NCBI GenBank assembly: GCA_004297395.1 | Contig: SCUO01000029.1 | Location: 1 to 42,261 of the forward strand | DNA length: 42,261 bases | Direction of reading: 5' to 3' | Source of the DNA: Chloroflexota bacterium | GTDB taxonomy: Bacteria > Chloroflexota > Limnocylindria > Limnocylindrales > CSP1-4 | In this document: positions 6,800 through 15,530 of the stretch, piece after piece | How the letters are laid out: each line of letters begins with the position of its first letter | Numbering within the stretch: position 1 is the stretch's first letter | Notes under the pieces: model-generated | Seen by the model: only the letters and a program-made list of their open reading frames with translations | The model's database searches: none | Told to the model about the DNA's origin: nothing | Translations under genes and position numbers: made by a program

Positions 6800-9700
6800 A
6801 TGTTCCGACCTGTACCCACGCGCCCTGATCTCGTCGCCATGGAGCACGAGACCCTCGCCTTCTGGCGCGAGCGGCGGACGTTCGCCCAGCTGCGCGCCCA
6901 GAACGTGGACGGGCCGCACTGGAGCTTCCTCGACGGCCCGATCACGGCCAACAACCCGATGGGCGTCCATCACGCCTGGGGCCGGACCTACAAGGACCTC
7001 TTCCAGCGCTACCACGCGATGCTCGGCGAGGCCCAGCGCTGGCAGAACGGCTTCGATTGCCAGGGCCTCTGGGTCGAGGTCAACGTCGAACGCGACCTCG
7101 GCTTCACGAGCAAGCGCGACATCGAGGCCTTCGGCATCGCCGAGTTCGTCAGCCTGTGCAAGCAGCGCGTCCTGACATTCGCCGCCCGCCAGACGGAGCA
7201 GAGCATCCGCCTCGGGCTGTGGATGGACTGGAACGAGCCGGCCGAGCTGCTCCGGTTGCGCGACCTCCTCGCCGCCGACCCTGCTGCCACGGTCACCATC
7301 GACGGCCCGGACGGTCCCGTGACCGACTCTGTGGAGATGATCGTGGGCCGGCTCGGGATGCCCGATGTCGGGGGCAGCTACTTCACCTTCAGCAACGAGA
7401 ACAACGACCTGATCTGGGGCTTCCTGGCCGAGTGCCACAAGCGGGGCTGGATCACGAAGGGCCACGACTCGATGCCGTGGTGCCCGCGCTGCGGGACCGG
7501 CCTCTCGCAGATGGAGATGAACGAGGGCTACGCCGATCGCGAGGACCCCGGCCTGACCGTCCGGCTGCCCCTCGTGGATCGCCCGGGCGAGGCGCTCCTC
7601 GTCTGGACCACGACCCCCTGGACGCTCGCCGCCAACGTCGCCGCAGCGGTCGGGCCGGAGCTGGCCTATGTCCGGATCCGACAGGGCAGCGATGAGCTGT
7701 GGCTCGGCAAGGGCCGGCTCAAGGCGGCCGCGGTGGGGCCCTTCACCGTCCTCGAGGAACGGCCTGGGGCGGATCTCGTCGGCTGGCGCTACACAGGCCC
7801 CTACGACGACCTGCCGGCCGTCGGCGCCGCGTTCGCCGCGGGTGGTGCGTCAGGGGAGCCCTACGAGCACCGCGTCGTCGCCTGGAGCGAGGTCGGGGAG
7901 GACGAGGGGACGGGGATCGTCCACATCGCGCCGGGTGCCGGTGCCGAGGACTTCCAGCTGGGCAAGGCGACCGGCCTGCCGGTCATCGGGCCGATCGACG
8001 AGGACGGGCGCTACTACGAGGGCTTCGGCTGGCTGTCCCGGCTCGAGGCCCCGGCGGTCGCCGACCGGATCGTCGACGACCTCGAGCGGCGCGGCTTCTT
8101 CTACCACCTCGAGCCGTACAGCCACCGCTACCCGCACTGCTGGCGCTGCGGCACGGCGCTGCTGTTCCGGCTCGTCGACGAGTGGTTCATCAGCATGGGC
8201 CCGGTCTACGACCAGCCCCGCGCGACGCTCACCAAGGAGCAGGTCGACGCCAGTCTCCGCTACCAGATCATGGAGGTCGTCGACCGGATCCGGTGGATCC
8301 CGTCGTTCGGCTACGAGCGCGAGCTGGACTGGCTCCTGAACATGCGCGACTGGATGATCTCCAAGAAGCGCTACTACGGCCTGGCCCTGCCGATCTACGA
8401 CTGTGACGCCTGCGGCACGTTCGACGTCATCGGCGGGCGCGACGAGCTCCGCCAACGAGCGATCGAGGGCTGGGACGCCTTCGAGGGCCACACCCCCCAT
8501 CGGCCCCACGTCGATGCGGTGAAGATCGCCTGTTCGTCGTGCGGCGCGCCGGTCTCGCGGATCCCCGACGTGGGCAACCCGTGGCTCGACGCCGGGATCG
8601 TGCCCTTCTCGACCCTCCACTTCCGCGAAGACCCCGAGTACTGGGCGAGCTGGTTCCCGGCCGACTTCATCACCGAGAGCTTCCCGGGCCAGTTCCGCAA
8701 CTGGTTCTACGCGATGCTCGCGATGTCGACCGTGCTCCGGCGCGAGGAGCCGTTCCGGACGATCTTCGGCTACGCCACGCTCTTCGGCGAGGACGGCCGG
8801 CCGATGCACAAGAGCTGGGGCAACGCCATCGAGTTCGACGAGGCCGCCGAGCGGATGGGCGTCGACGTCATGCGCTGGCTGTACATGTCGGCCCGGCCCG
8901 AGGACAACATCCATTTCGGCTGGCACGCGGCCGACGAGGCCCGCCGCGAGCTGCTCGTCCTGTGGGGCGTGTACGACTTCTTCGTCCGCCACGCCCGGAT
9001 CGCGGGCTGGGCACCGTCCCGCGGCATCGACGAGGAGATCGCCGCGGCCGGTCGGGCGTGGTCGGCCCTCGATCGCTGGATCCTGTCGCGCTCGGCCGGC
9101 ATGGCGGCCGAGGTCGGGGCGAAGCTGGGCGACTACGACGCCATGGCCGCGACCCGGGTCATCGGCGACTTCATCGACGACCTCTCGACCTGGTACCTGC
9201 GCCGGTCGCGCGACCGGATGCGATCGTGGGCGGCGGCGGGCGACCGCGAGGCGGCGTTCGCGACCCTCCACGCCGCCCTCGTGACGTTGGCCCGGGCGAT
9301 CGCGCCGATCCTGCCGTTCCTGTCCGAATCGATGTACCAGAACCTCGTCGTCTCGGTCGTCCCGTCGCTGCCCGAGAGCGTCCACCTGACGCGCTGGCCG
9401 GCCCAGGAGCTGGCTCCGCTTCGGGACACACGGCTGGAGCGGTCGATGGCCGTCGCCCGCCGGGCCGTCGACCTGACCCGGACGCTTCGGGCCCAGGCCG
9501 GGCTGCGGGTCCGCCAGCCCCTGGCCCGTCTCTGGCTGGCCCTGCCCGGCGGCGACCTCCACGAGTTGGATGCCCTGGTCTCGCTCATCGCCGACGAGGT
9601 CAACGTCAAAGCGGTCGAGCTCATCGGCGACGAATCCACGCTCGTCGAGCGGCGGGTCAAGGTCCTCCTGCCGAAGGTCGGCAAGCGCCTCGGTGTCCGG

Positions 9701-10168
9701 ATCCCGGCGGTCATGGCAGCGGCCCGCGAGGGGGCCCTCGAGATCCGGTCCGATGGCTCCGTCGAGCTGGCGGGCGTCACGCTGGCGGCCGACGAGGTCG
9801 AGATCCTGGCCACGCCGCGACCGGGCACGGCGGTCGCCCACGACGACGGCCTCGTCGTCGTCATCGACACCGAGCTCACGCCGGCCCTCCGGGCCGAGGG
9901 CGATGCCCGCGAGCTCCAGCGGGCGATCCAGGACCTCCGAAAGGAAGCGGCCCTCGACCTCGACGATGAGATCGACCTCCGGGTCGACGGCCTGGCGCCC
10001 GACGTGGCCACCCATCTCGCCGCGGTCGCGGCGGAGACCCTGGCCGTGCCGCACGCGGCGCTCGACGGTGAGGGCATCAGCCGCGGGACCGTCGACCTCG
10101 AGGCCGGCCCGGTCAGCATCGCCCTGCGCCGGCGTGCAGCCGGTGACCGCGGAGGCCCCCGGGCGTGA
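6800..10168 (+). CDS. ileS: Isoleucyl-tRNA synthetase-like class I tRNA ligase
   Basis: This 1122-residue class Ia aminoacyl-tRNA synthetase most resembles type-2 IleRS. The ATP site HIGH is replaced by HAWG within PMGVHHAWGRTYKD (53-66), and KMSKS by PMHKS within PMHKSWGNAIEF (668-679). The catalytic second lysine is kept as Lys671. CxxC pairs occur at CPRCG, CWRCG, CDACG and CSSCG. The editing (CP1) domain lies between about 190 and 430. An insertion of about 43 residues (about 149-191) interrupts the usual MDW...SYFT join. The anticodon-binding domain follows, then a C-terminal part ending in a DUF5915-like segment (ELTPALRAEGDARELQRAIQ). It charges tRNA-Ile if it is the true IleRS. The place before lspA and rluD matches ileS in Bacillus. 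The stop overlaps lspA by 4 bases. Confidence 0.85.
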   Translation: MFRPVPTRPDLVAMEHETLAFWRERRTFAQLRAQNVDGPHWSFLDGPITANNPMGVHHAWGRTYKDLFQRYHAMLGEAQRWQNGFDCQGLWVEVNVERDLGFTSKRDIEAFGIAEFVSLCKQRVLTFAARQTEQSIRLGLWMDWNEPAELLRLRDLLAADPAATVTIDGPDGPVTDSVEMIVGRLGMPDVGGSYFTFSNENNDLIWGFLAECHKRGWITKGHDSMPWCPRCGTGLSQMEMNEGYADREDPGLTVRLPLVDRPGEALLVWTTTPWTLAANVAAAVGPELAYVRIRQGSDELWLGKGRLKAAAVGPFTVLEERPGADLVGWRYTGPYDDLPAVGAAFAAGGASGEPYEHRVVAWSEVGEDEGTGIVHIAPGAGAEDFQLGKATGLPVIGPIDEDGRYYEGFGWLSRLEAPAVADRIVDDLERRGFFYHLEPYSHRYPHCWRCGTALLFRLVDEWFISMGPVYDQPRATLTKEQVDASLRYQIMEVVDRIRWIPSFGYERELDWLLNMRDWMISKKRYYGLALPIYDCDACGTFDVIGGRDELRQRAIEGWDAFEGHTPHRPHVDAVKIACSSCGAPVSRIPDVGNPWLDAGIVPFSTLHFREDPEYWASWFPADFITESFPGQFRNWFYAMLAMSTVLRREEPFRTIFGYATLFGEDGRPMHKSWGNAIEFDEAAERMGVDVMRWLYMSARPEDNIHFGWHAADEARRELLVLWGVYDFFVRHARIAGWAPSRGIDEEIAAAGRAWSALDRWILSRSAGMAAEVGAKLGDYDAMAATRVIGDFIDDLSTWYLRRSRDRMRSWAAAGDREAAFATLHAALVTLARAIAPILPFLSESMYQNLVVSVVPSLPESVHLTRWPAQELAPLRDTRLERSMAVARRAVDLTRTLRAQAGLRVRQPLARLWLALPGGDLHELDALVSLIADEVNVKAVELIGDESTLVERRVKVLLPKVGKRLGVRIPAVMAAAREGALEIRSDGSVELAGVTLAADEVEILATPRPGTAVAHDDGLVVVIDTELTPALRAEGDARELQRAIQDLRKEAALDLDDEIDLRVDGLAPDVATHLAAVAAETLAVPHAALDGEGISRGTVDLEAGPVSIALRRRAAGDRGGPRA

Positions 10169-10665
10169 CCGGGGCGGCTACCGGACGCCCGCTCTGGCCG
10201 CCGTTCGTCCTCCTTGCCACGTCGATCGTCGTCGCCGACCAGGTGACGAAGGCCTGGATCACCTCGGCCCTTGCGCCGGACGGGGTGACGCCCATCCTGG
10301 GCGAGTACCTGCGCCTGACGTACACCCAGAACAGCGGGGCCCTGTTCGGCCTCTTCCGGGGACAGGCGGCCCCGTTCGCGATCCTGTCGCTCATCGTCAT
10401 CGCGATCATCGTCGCCTATCACGGCCGGTCGGGCCGGAACCCGTACATGACGCTCACCCTCGGCTTGCTGTTGGGTGGGGCGATCGGCAACGCCATCGAC
10501 CGGCTGCGGCTCGGCTACGTCGTCGACTTCGTGGACGCCGGGATCGGGGGCTTCCGCTTCTACACCTTCAATGTCGCCGATTCGTGCATCAGCCTGGCCG
10601 TCCTGTTGCTCCTCGTGGCGGCGATCCGGCCCGGCCTGGCCGGGATGCGGGAAGCCGCGCCGTGA
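10165..10665 (+). CDS. lspA: Lipoprotein signal peptidase (signal peptidase II)
   Basis: This 166-residue inner-membrane aspartyl protease cleaves signal peptides from diacylglyceryl-modified prolipoproteins. Four hydrophobic segments are visible. The family boxes are present in order: VADQVTKAWI (23-32), YTQNSGALFGLF (53-64), GGAIGNAIDRLRLGYVVDFVD (104-124) and FNVADSCI (135-142). The catalytic aspartates are Asp112 and Asp139 by alignment with the well-studied enzyme. The start is GTG at 10165 in a GTGA overlap with ileS, which favours translational coupling. The order ileS-lspA is widely conserved. Length is normal. Confidence 0.95.
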   Translation: MTGAATGRPLWPPFVLLATSIVVADQVTKAWITSALAPDGVTPILGEYLRLTYTQNSGALFGLFRGQAAPFAILSLIVIAIIVAYHGRSGRNPYMTLTLGLLLGGAIGNAIDRLRLGYVVDFVDAGIGGFRFYTFNVADSCISLAVLLLLVAAIRPGLAGMREAAP

Positions 10666-10701
10666 CGTGGCGACAGACGTGGTGATTCGGAGGGCGGTGC
10701 C

Positions 10702-11661
10702 GTGATGGCCGATGCGGGCGGCTCGATGCCCGGGATCCGGCTGTTGCCCGTGCCGCTCGACACGGCCCCGACCCGGGTGGACCGGTTCGTGGCCGACCGG
10801 ACCGGCCTGTCGAGGAGCCACGTCCAGAAGCTCATCACCGAGGGCCGCCTGACGGTCGGCGACCGGACCCTGAAAGCGAACTCCCTGGTCGAGGCCGGCA
10901 CGGAGCTGCGGCTCGACGTCCCGGAGCCGGTGGCCGCCGAGCCGCGGGCCCAGCCCGAGATCGACGTCCCGGTCGTCTACGAGGACGCCGACCTGCTGAT
11001 CATCGACAAGCCCGCCGGGCTCGTCGTCCATCCGGCCCCGGGACACGCCGACGGGACCCTCGTCAACGCCCTCCTGGGGCGGGGCGGGGCGGAGGCCTAC
11101 GGCGGCATCGCCGGGGTCCGGCGGCCGGGCATCGTCCATCGCCTGGACCGCGACACCAGCGGCCTGCTCATGGTGGCCAAGAGCGACCTCGCCCAGGGCT
11201 CGCTCATGGCCCAGCTCAAGGCCCGCCGGATCAAGAAGACGTACGTCGCCCTGGTCCAGGGCTCCGTCGCGGCGGCCGTGGGCCGGATCGAGGCGCCGAT
11301 CGGGCGCGACCCGAAGCACCGCGTCCGGATGGCCGTCGTGCCCGACGGCCGGCCGGCCACCACGGGCTATCGGGTCAAGGAGCGGTTCGCGGGCTGGACC
11401 CTCCTCGAGCTCGACCTCGTGACCGGCCGGACCCACCAGATCCGGGTCCACCTCGATGCCATCGGCCATCCGGTCGCGGGCGATCCGCTGTACGGCACCG
11501 GGACCTCGCGGCGCGGGCCCGAGGGCCTCGAGCGGCTGTTCCTCCACGCCTGGCGCCTCGAGCTGACGTCACCGTCGGGTGGCCAGCTCATCCGGGCGGA
11601 GGCGCCGCTGCCGGCCGAGCTCGAGGGCGTGCTGGCCTCGCTCCGGGAGCCCGCCCGATGA
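10702..11661 (+). CDS. rluD: RluD-family 23S rRNA pseudouridine synthase
   Basis: This 319-residue RNA-modifying enzyme has an S4 RNA-binding domain (about 25-72, RVDRFVADRTGLSRSHVQKL) followed by the RluA/RluD catalytic domain. The catalytic motif GIVHRLDRDTSGLLMVAKSD (143-162) holds the nucleophile Asp149. It also has KPAGLVVHP near 103 and the late TGRTHQIRVHLD motif. It should isomerise uridines in helix 69 of 23S rRNA, as RluD does; the exact target cannot be proven here. GGAGG at 10689-10693 lies 8 bases before the GTG at 10702 and decides this start over the ATG three bases later. It is followed by gmk with an ATGA overlap. The gene after lspA is also an RluD-like gene in Bacillus (ylyB). 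Confidence 0.92.
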   Translation: MMADAGGSMPGIRLLPVPLDTAPTRVDRFVADRTGLSRSHVQKLITEGRLTVGDRTLKANSLVEAGTELRLDVPEPVAAEPRAQPEIDVPVVYEDADLLIIDKPAGLVVHPAPGHADGTLVNALLGRGGAEAYGGIAGVRRPGIVHRLDRDTSGLLMVAKSDLAQGSLMAQLKARRIKKTYVALVQGSVAAAVGRIEAPIGRDPKHRVRMAVVPDGRPATTGYRVKERFAGWTLLELDLVTGRTHQIRVHLDAIGHPVAGDPLYGTGTSRRGPEGLERLFLHAWRLELTSPSGGQLIRAEAPLPAELEGVLASLREPAR

Positions 11662-12335
11662 CGCACCGCGAGCCGGCCTCGACGTCCCACCGGGCGCCGG
11701 CCTCGGTGCCGCCGGTCGATCGGACCGAGGCGGGTGCCCCAGGAGCGCTCCTTGTCATCGTCTCCGGACCGTCCGGGGTCGGCAAGGACAGCGTCATCGA
11801 GGAGATCCGGCGGGTGCCGCGGGATCCCGACTACCACTACGTCGTGACCTGCACGACCCGGCCTCGCCGACGCTACGAGGTCGATGGCGTCCACTACCAC
11901 TTCCTGGACGAGGCCGAGTTCAAGCGCCTCCGCGACGAGGGCGAGCTGCTCGAGGCGAACGAGGTCCACGGCAACTGGTACGGGACGCCCCGGGCCGACG
12001 TCCGCGATGCGCTCCGCCTGGGCCACGACGTGATCCTCAAGATCGACGTCCAGGGCGCCGCCGTGGTCAAGCAGAAGGTGCCCGAGGCCCTCCTCGTCTT
12101 CCTCGTTCCGCCGTCGCTCGAGGACCTCTTCGGGCGGCTCCAGGCACGGGCAACGGAATCGGCCGACGAGCTCGACATCCGCCAGCGGAACGCGGCGCTC
12201 GAGCTCGCCCGCCAGTCCGACTACGACCACGTGGTCGTCAACGAGACCGGCCAGATCGAGCGGACCGCGCGCCGGATCCACGAGATCATCCTCGCCGAGA
12301 AGGCCGCCAACCCGGATCGCCGGACCCGGGTCTGA
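11658..12335 (+). CDS. gmk: Guanylate kinase
   Basis: This 225-residue enzyme phosphorylates GMP to GDP with ATP. The P-loop GPSGVGKDS (37-45) is clear. The GMP-binding region TCTTRPRRRYEVDGVHYHFL is followed by LEANEVHGNWYGTP, both classic guanylate kinase signatures, and then DVILKIDVQGA. The lid and C-terminal helix carry LQARATESADELDIRQRNA. A disordered leader of about 28 residues precedes the fold. The ATG at 11658 overlaps the rluD stop by 4 bases. An rpoZ gene often follows gmk, but here the next gene is priA, 41 bases on. Confidence 0.95.
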   Translation: MTHREPASTSHRAPASVPPVDRTEAGAPGALLVIVSGPSGVGKDSVIEEIRRVPRDPDYHYVVTCTTRPRRRYEVDGVHYHFLDEAEFKRLRDEGELLEANEVHGNWYGTPRADVRDALRLGHDVILKIDVQGAAVVKQKVPEALLVFLVPPSLEDLFGRLQARATESADELDIRQRNAALELARQSDYDHVVVNETGQIERTARRIHEIILAEKAANPDRRTRV

Positions 12336-12376
12336 CCGGGCTGCGAGGGTCCGGGCGGCCGGTCGAGGAGGAGAGC

Positions 12377-14911
12377 GTGGACGTGGGTCCCGGGCAGGTC
12401 GACCTCGGGCTCGATCCGGAGACCTCGCCCGGCGACGCCCTCGTCGCCGTCGCGATCGACGCCGCGGGCGCCGGGGGTGCCCACGCCTTCACTTATCGGG
12501 TGCCGGACCGGCTCGCCCCGATCGAGGCCGGCGAGGCCGTGGTCGTCGAGTTCGGGCGGCGGCAGGCCCTCGGGATCGTGCTGGGGGAGGGGACCGCGGC
12601 CCCCGGCGTCACGACGAAGCCGATCATCGACCGGGTGCGGGGCGACGGCCCGCTCCTGCCGCCGCTCGCCATGGCGCTGGCCGCCTGGATCTCGGAGCAC
12701 TACCTGGCCCCGCCCGCACTCGTCCTCCGGGCGATGTTGCCGCCGGGCCTCCTGGAGCGGCTCGAGCTCGTGGCCGAGCGACGGCCGGCGGCACCCGGGG
12801 CGATCGAGGCGCACCCGGACGGCGCGAACGGACACGACGCACACGAGGCGCAGGACGCGCAGGACGCGGCACTGCTCGCCATGCTCGACGATGGGCCGAA
12901 GGTCGTCCGCCGCCTGGCCGCGCCGGAGGGCCGCCCGGCGCTGCTCCGTCGGCTCCGGGCGCTGCGGGCGGCCGGCCTGCTGGACCTCGACTGGACGCTC
13001 CTGGATGCGGGCGCCGGACCGCGCTATATCCGGATCGCCCGGCTGGCCGGGCCGCCGTCCGGGGCGGGGTCGGGCGAAGCGGGGGATGCGGCCGCGGGAC
13101 GGCGGCTGGGGCCTCGCCAGCGAGCGGCGCTCGACGACCTTGCCGCCGCCGGGGCCGACGGCATCGCGAGCTCGGAGCTAGCGGCGAGGCACGGCTCGGC
13201 GGTCCTCGGGTCGCTCGTGAAGCGCGGCCTGGCCGAGGTGGAGGTGAGCGAGGCGCCGCGACGACCGCTCGCGGAGCGAGCTCCAGGCCGCCGCGGGTCG
13301 CGGCCGGCCGCGTCCGCCCTCAGCCCGGAACAGGAAACGGCGGTCGCCGCCATTCGCGACGCGATCCGGGCCGGAGACGCAACCCCACTTGTCCTCGACG
13401 GCGTGACCGGCGGCGGCAAGACGGCGATCTACGCCGAGGCCCTCGCCACGTGCCTGGAGGAGGGCCGACGGGCGCTCCTCCTTGTCCCCGAGATCGCCCT
13501 GGCCCTGCCGATCGTGGACCGGCTCAGGGCCGAGCTCGACGCCGAGATCGCCCTCGTCCACAGCGGCCTGGGCGAGGGCGAGCGGGCCGACGAGTGGCGC
13601 CGGATCCGCTCCGGCCGGGCGGACATCGTGGTGGGCACGCGGCTGGCCGCCCTGGCTCCGCTCGCCGACGTCGGCCTCATCGTCGTCGACGAGGAGCACG
13701 ATCCGGCCTACAAGAGCGACCGGACGCCCCGGCTCCAGGCTCGCGACGTCGCGATCCGGCTCGGCGAGCTGGGCGGTGCGGCCGTGGTGCTGGGCTCGGC
13801 AACGCCCGCGGTCGAGACCGAGGGCCGCGCCCGGGACGGCACGTATCGCCGGATCCGGCTGCCGGACCGGCTCTCGGGCCAACCCCCGACGGTCGAGGTC
13901 GTCGATCTCCGGGCGGAGCTCGAGGCGGGCAACCGGGGGATGCTGTCGCGCCGGCTCGCGGCCGCGATCGCCGGGCTCGACCGCGATGTTGGCGACCAGG
14001 CCGTCCTTGTCATCAACCGCCGGGGGTCGGCGTCCGTCGTCCTGTGCCGCGACTGCGGCCACGTCCAGGCCTGCCCCGAGTGCACCCGGCCGCTCGTCTA
14101 CCACCAGGCGGGAGTCACCCTGCGCTGCCATCACTGCGGCCGGGCCACACCGCTGGCCTCGCGCTGTCCGCACTGCGGCTCGGCCCGGATCCGATATCTG
14201 GGGGGTGGTACGGAGCGGCTCGAGCGCGAGGTCCGGGATCGCTTTCCGGGCCTCCGGGTCGGGCGGCTGGACCGCGACGTCGTGGAACGGCGAGGAGCGG
14301 CGACCCGCGTCCTCGACGCCTTCAGCGAGGGCCGGCTCGACGTCCTGGTGGGCACGAGCCTCGTCACGAAGGGCATCGACGTCCCGGCCGTGACCCTGGT
14401 CGGTGTCGTCTCGGCCGACGTCGCGCTGAACCTGCCGGACGAGCGGGCCGCCGAGCGGACGTACCAGCTGATCGCCCAGGCGATCGGGCGGGCGGGGCGG
14501 GGAAGCCGGCCGGGGCACGCGATCGTCCAGACGTACCTGCCGGACCATCCGGCCATCCGGGCCGTGGTCAGCGGTGGGCCGGACGCGTTCTACGATGAGG
14601 AGCTCCAGGCCCGCCGGCGGTTCGGATCGCCGCCGTACGGGCGGCTTCTCAAGCTCACCCTGGCCCTCGCGGACCGGGAGGAGGCCGAGCGGACGGCCGA
14701 CGACTTCGCGGATCGCCTCCGGGCGCGGGTGCACGGCGGGGGACGGGACACCCGGACCACGATCGCCGGCCCGGCGCCCGCCTACATCGCCCGGCGGGCG
14801 GATCGCTGGCGCTACAACGTCGTCATCCGGGGTCCGGACCCGGCCGGCTTCCTCGGCGATCCGCCGGGACCGCCCTGGTCCGTCGACGTCGACCCCGAAT
14901 CGCTCCTGTAA
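12377..14911 (+). CDS. priA: Primosomal replication restart helicase PriA
   Basis: This 844-residue DEAH/SF2 helicase reloads the replisome at stalled forks. The order is an N-terminal 3'-DNA-binding domain (AFTYRVPDRL at about 36-45), a winged-helix region, then the helicase core with Walker A GVTGGGKT (about 343-350) and the DEEH box VDEEHDPAYKSDRTPRLQAR (about 436-455). A zinc-binding block of eight cysteines follows (about 556-605: CRDCG, CPEC, CHHCG, CPHCG). The last helicase motif is QAIGRAGRGSRPG. A low-complexity stretch rich in His, Asp and Ala (about 137-160) lies between the N-terminal domains. The GTG at 12377 follows a GAGGAGGAGAG-type ribosome binding site. It is set in gmk-priA-def-fmt order. 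Confidence 0.94.
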   Translation: MDVGPGQVDLGLDPETSPGDALVAVAIDAAGAGGAHAFTYRVPDRLAPIEAGEAVVVEFGRRQALGIVLGEGTAAPGVTTKPIIDRVRGDGPLLPPLAMALAAWISEHYLAPPALVLRAMLPPGLLERLELVAERRPAAPGAIEAHPDGANGHDAHEAQDAQDAALLAMLDDGPKVVRRLAAPEGRPALLRRLRALRAAGLLDLDWTLLDAGAGPRYIRIARLAGPPSGAGSGEAGDAAAGRRLGPRQRAALDDLAAAGADGIASSELAARHGSAVLGSLVKRGLAEVEVSEAPRRPLAERAPGRRGSRPAASALSPEQETAVAAIRDAIRAGDATPLVLDGVTGGGKTAIYAEALATCLEEGRRALLLVPEIALALPIVDRLRAELDAEIALVHSGLGEGERADEWRRIRSGRADIVVGTRLAALAPLADVGLIVVDEEHDPAYKSDRTPRLQARDVAIRLGELGGAAVVLGSATPAVETEGRARDGTYRRIRLPDRLSGQPPTVEVVDLRAELEAGNRGMLSRRLAAAIAGLDRDVGDQAVLVINRRGSASVVLCRDCGHVQACPECTRPLVYHQAGVTLRCHHCGRATPLASRCPHCGSARIRYLGGGTERLEREVRDRFPGLRVGRLDRDVVERRGAATRVLDAFSEGRLDVLVGTSLVTKGIDVPAVTLVGVVSADVALNLPDERAAERTYQLIAQAIGRAGRGSRPGHAIVQTYLPDHPAIRAVVSGGPDAFYDEELQARRRFGSPPYGRLLKLTLALADREEAERTADDFADRLRARVHGGGRDTRTTIAGPAPAYIARRADRWRYNVVIRGPDPAGFLGDPPGPPWSVDVDPESLL

Positions 14912-14966
14912 GGCGGCCGCGACGCGATCGGGCCGGACGACTCGTGCGCAACAGCGCGGTTGGGGG

Positions 14967-14972
14967 GACAAT
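14967..14972 (+). promoter_or_regulatory. -10 element before the small Ala-rich gene
   Basis: GACAAT follows a run of Gs (TGGGGGGACAAT) in the 109-base gap after priA. It would give an RNA start near 14979 and a leader of about 42 nt. The same hexamer is found before rlmN. Confidence 0.35.
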
Positions 14973-15020
14973 CGCGGTCGGCGCACGGCGGTCCGCCAGG
15001 CCGCGGACGAGGAGGCACAC

Positions 15021-15461
15021 ATGATCGACCAGACGACCCAGCCCGACGAAACGCCGCCGAGCCACGGCGACGAGACCTTCGAGTGGACCGACGAGGCCGG
15101 CGACGGCGCGACCGGTTCGGCAAAGTCGGCCGGGACGACCGGCCGGGAGTGGCTCGCCCAGCTCCAGACGATGATCGAGAACGCGGCGACCCAGGCGGCG
15201 CCGGTGATGCGCGAGGTCGCGGCCAAGGCCGCCGAGCTCGCGGCCGTGGCCGGCGAGAAGGCCGGGCCGGTCGCCGCGCGAGCCGCCGAGCTGACCGCCG
15301 AAGCCGGCCACAAGATCGCCGAGCGCTCCCGCGAGCTGGCGACCGAGATCCGGCGCGACCAGGCGGCGCGGGGTGAGGCCCAGGGGACCGAGCCGGCCGC
15401 CCCGGAATCGCCCAGCGCCACGGATGACCCGGTCGACCAGCCGAGGTCAGACGGCAGCTAG
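15021..15461 (+). CDS. Small Ala/Glu-rich helical protein, unknown function
   Basis: This 146-residue hydrophilic protein belongs to no family I recognise. Residues 1-45 are acidic and probably disordered. Residues about 48-118 form one long predicted amphipathic helix with alanine-rich, charge-patterned repeats such as AAKAAELAAVAGEKAGPVA and ARAAELTAEAGHKIAERSRE. The tail (about 119-146) is disordered and acidic. There is no signal peptide or membrane helix. The composition resembles LEA-like or apolipoprotein-like stress helices, but that is only compositional similarity. GAGGAGG just before the ATG at 15021 is a strong ribosome binding site, and a -10-like GACAAT lies upstream, so it is probably expressed. 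It sits between priA and def, where nothing is expected. Confidence 0.6.
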   Translation: MIDQTTQPDETPPSHGDETFEWTDEAGDGATGSAKSAGTTGREWLAQLQTMIENAATQAAPVMREVAAKAAELAAVAGEKAGPVAARAAELTAEAGHKIAERSRELATEIRRDQAARGEAQGTEPAAPESPSATDDPVDQPRSDGS

Positions 15462-15517
15462 CTCGTCGCCCTTCGCCGACGAACGAGGGCCGCACCGGAA
15501 TCGGGGCGGTCCTCGCC

Positions 15518-15523
15518 TATACT
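15518..15523 (+). promoter_or_regulatory. -10 element of the def promoter, probably leaderless
   Basis: TATACT ends 7 bases before the def ATG at 15531. Transcription normally starts about 6-8 bases after a -10 hexamer, so the RNA would begin at or next to the A of the ATG and carry no ribosome binding site. No ribosome binding site is visible upstream of the ATG, which agrees with a leaderless start. Confidence 0.55.
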
Positions 15524-15530
15524 CCGCGCC

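Noticed and set aside
5000-7465. Minus-strand open frame of about 820 codons across the LCP gene and the start of ileS
   Set aside because: It crosses two well-supported genes in another frame and has Arg/Pro/Gly-rich shadow composition.
15463-15482. Terminator hairpin after the Ala-rich gene
   Set aside because: TCGTCG and CGACGA pair, but the stem is only 6 bp with an 8-base loop and no U-tract, so it was not listed.
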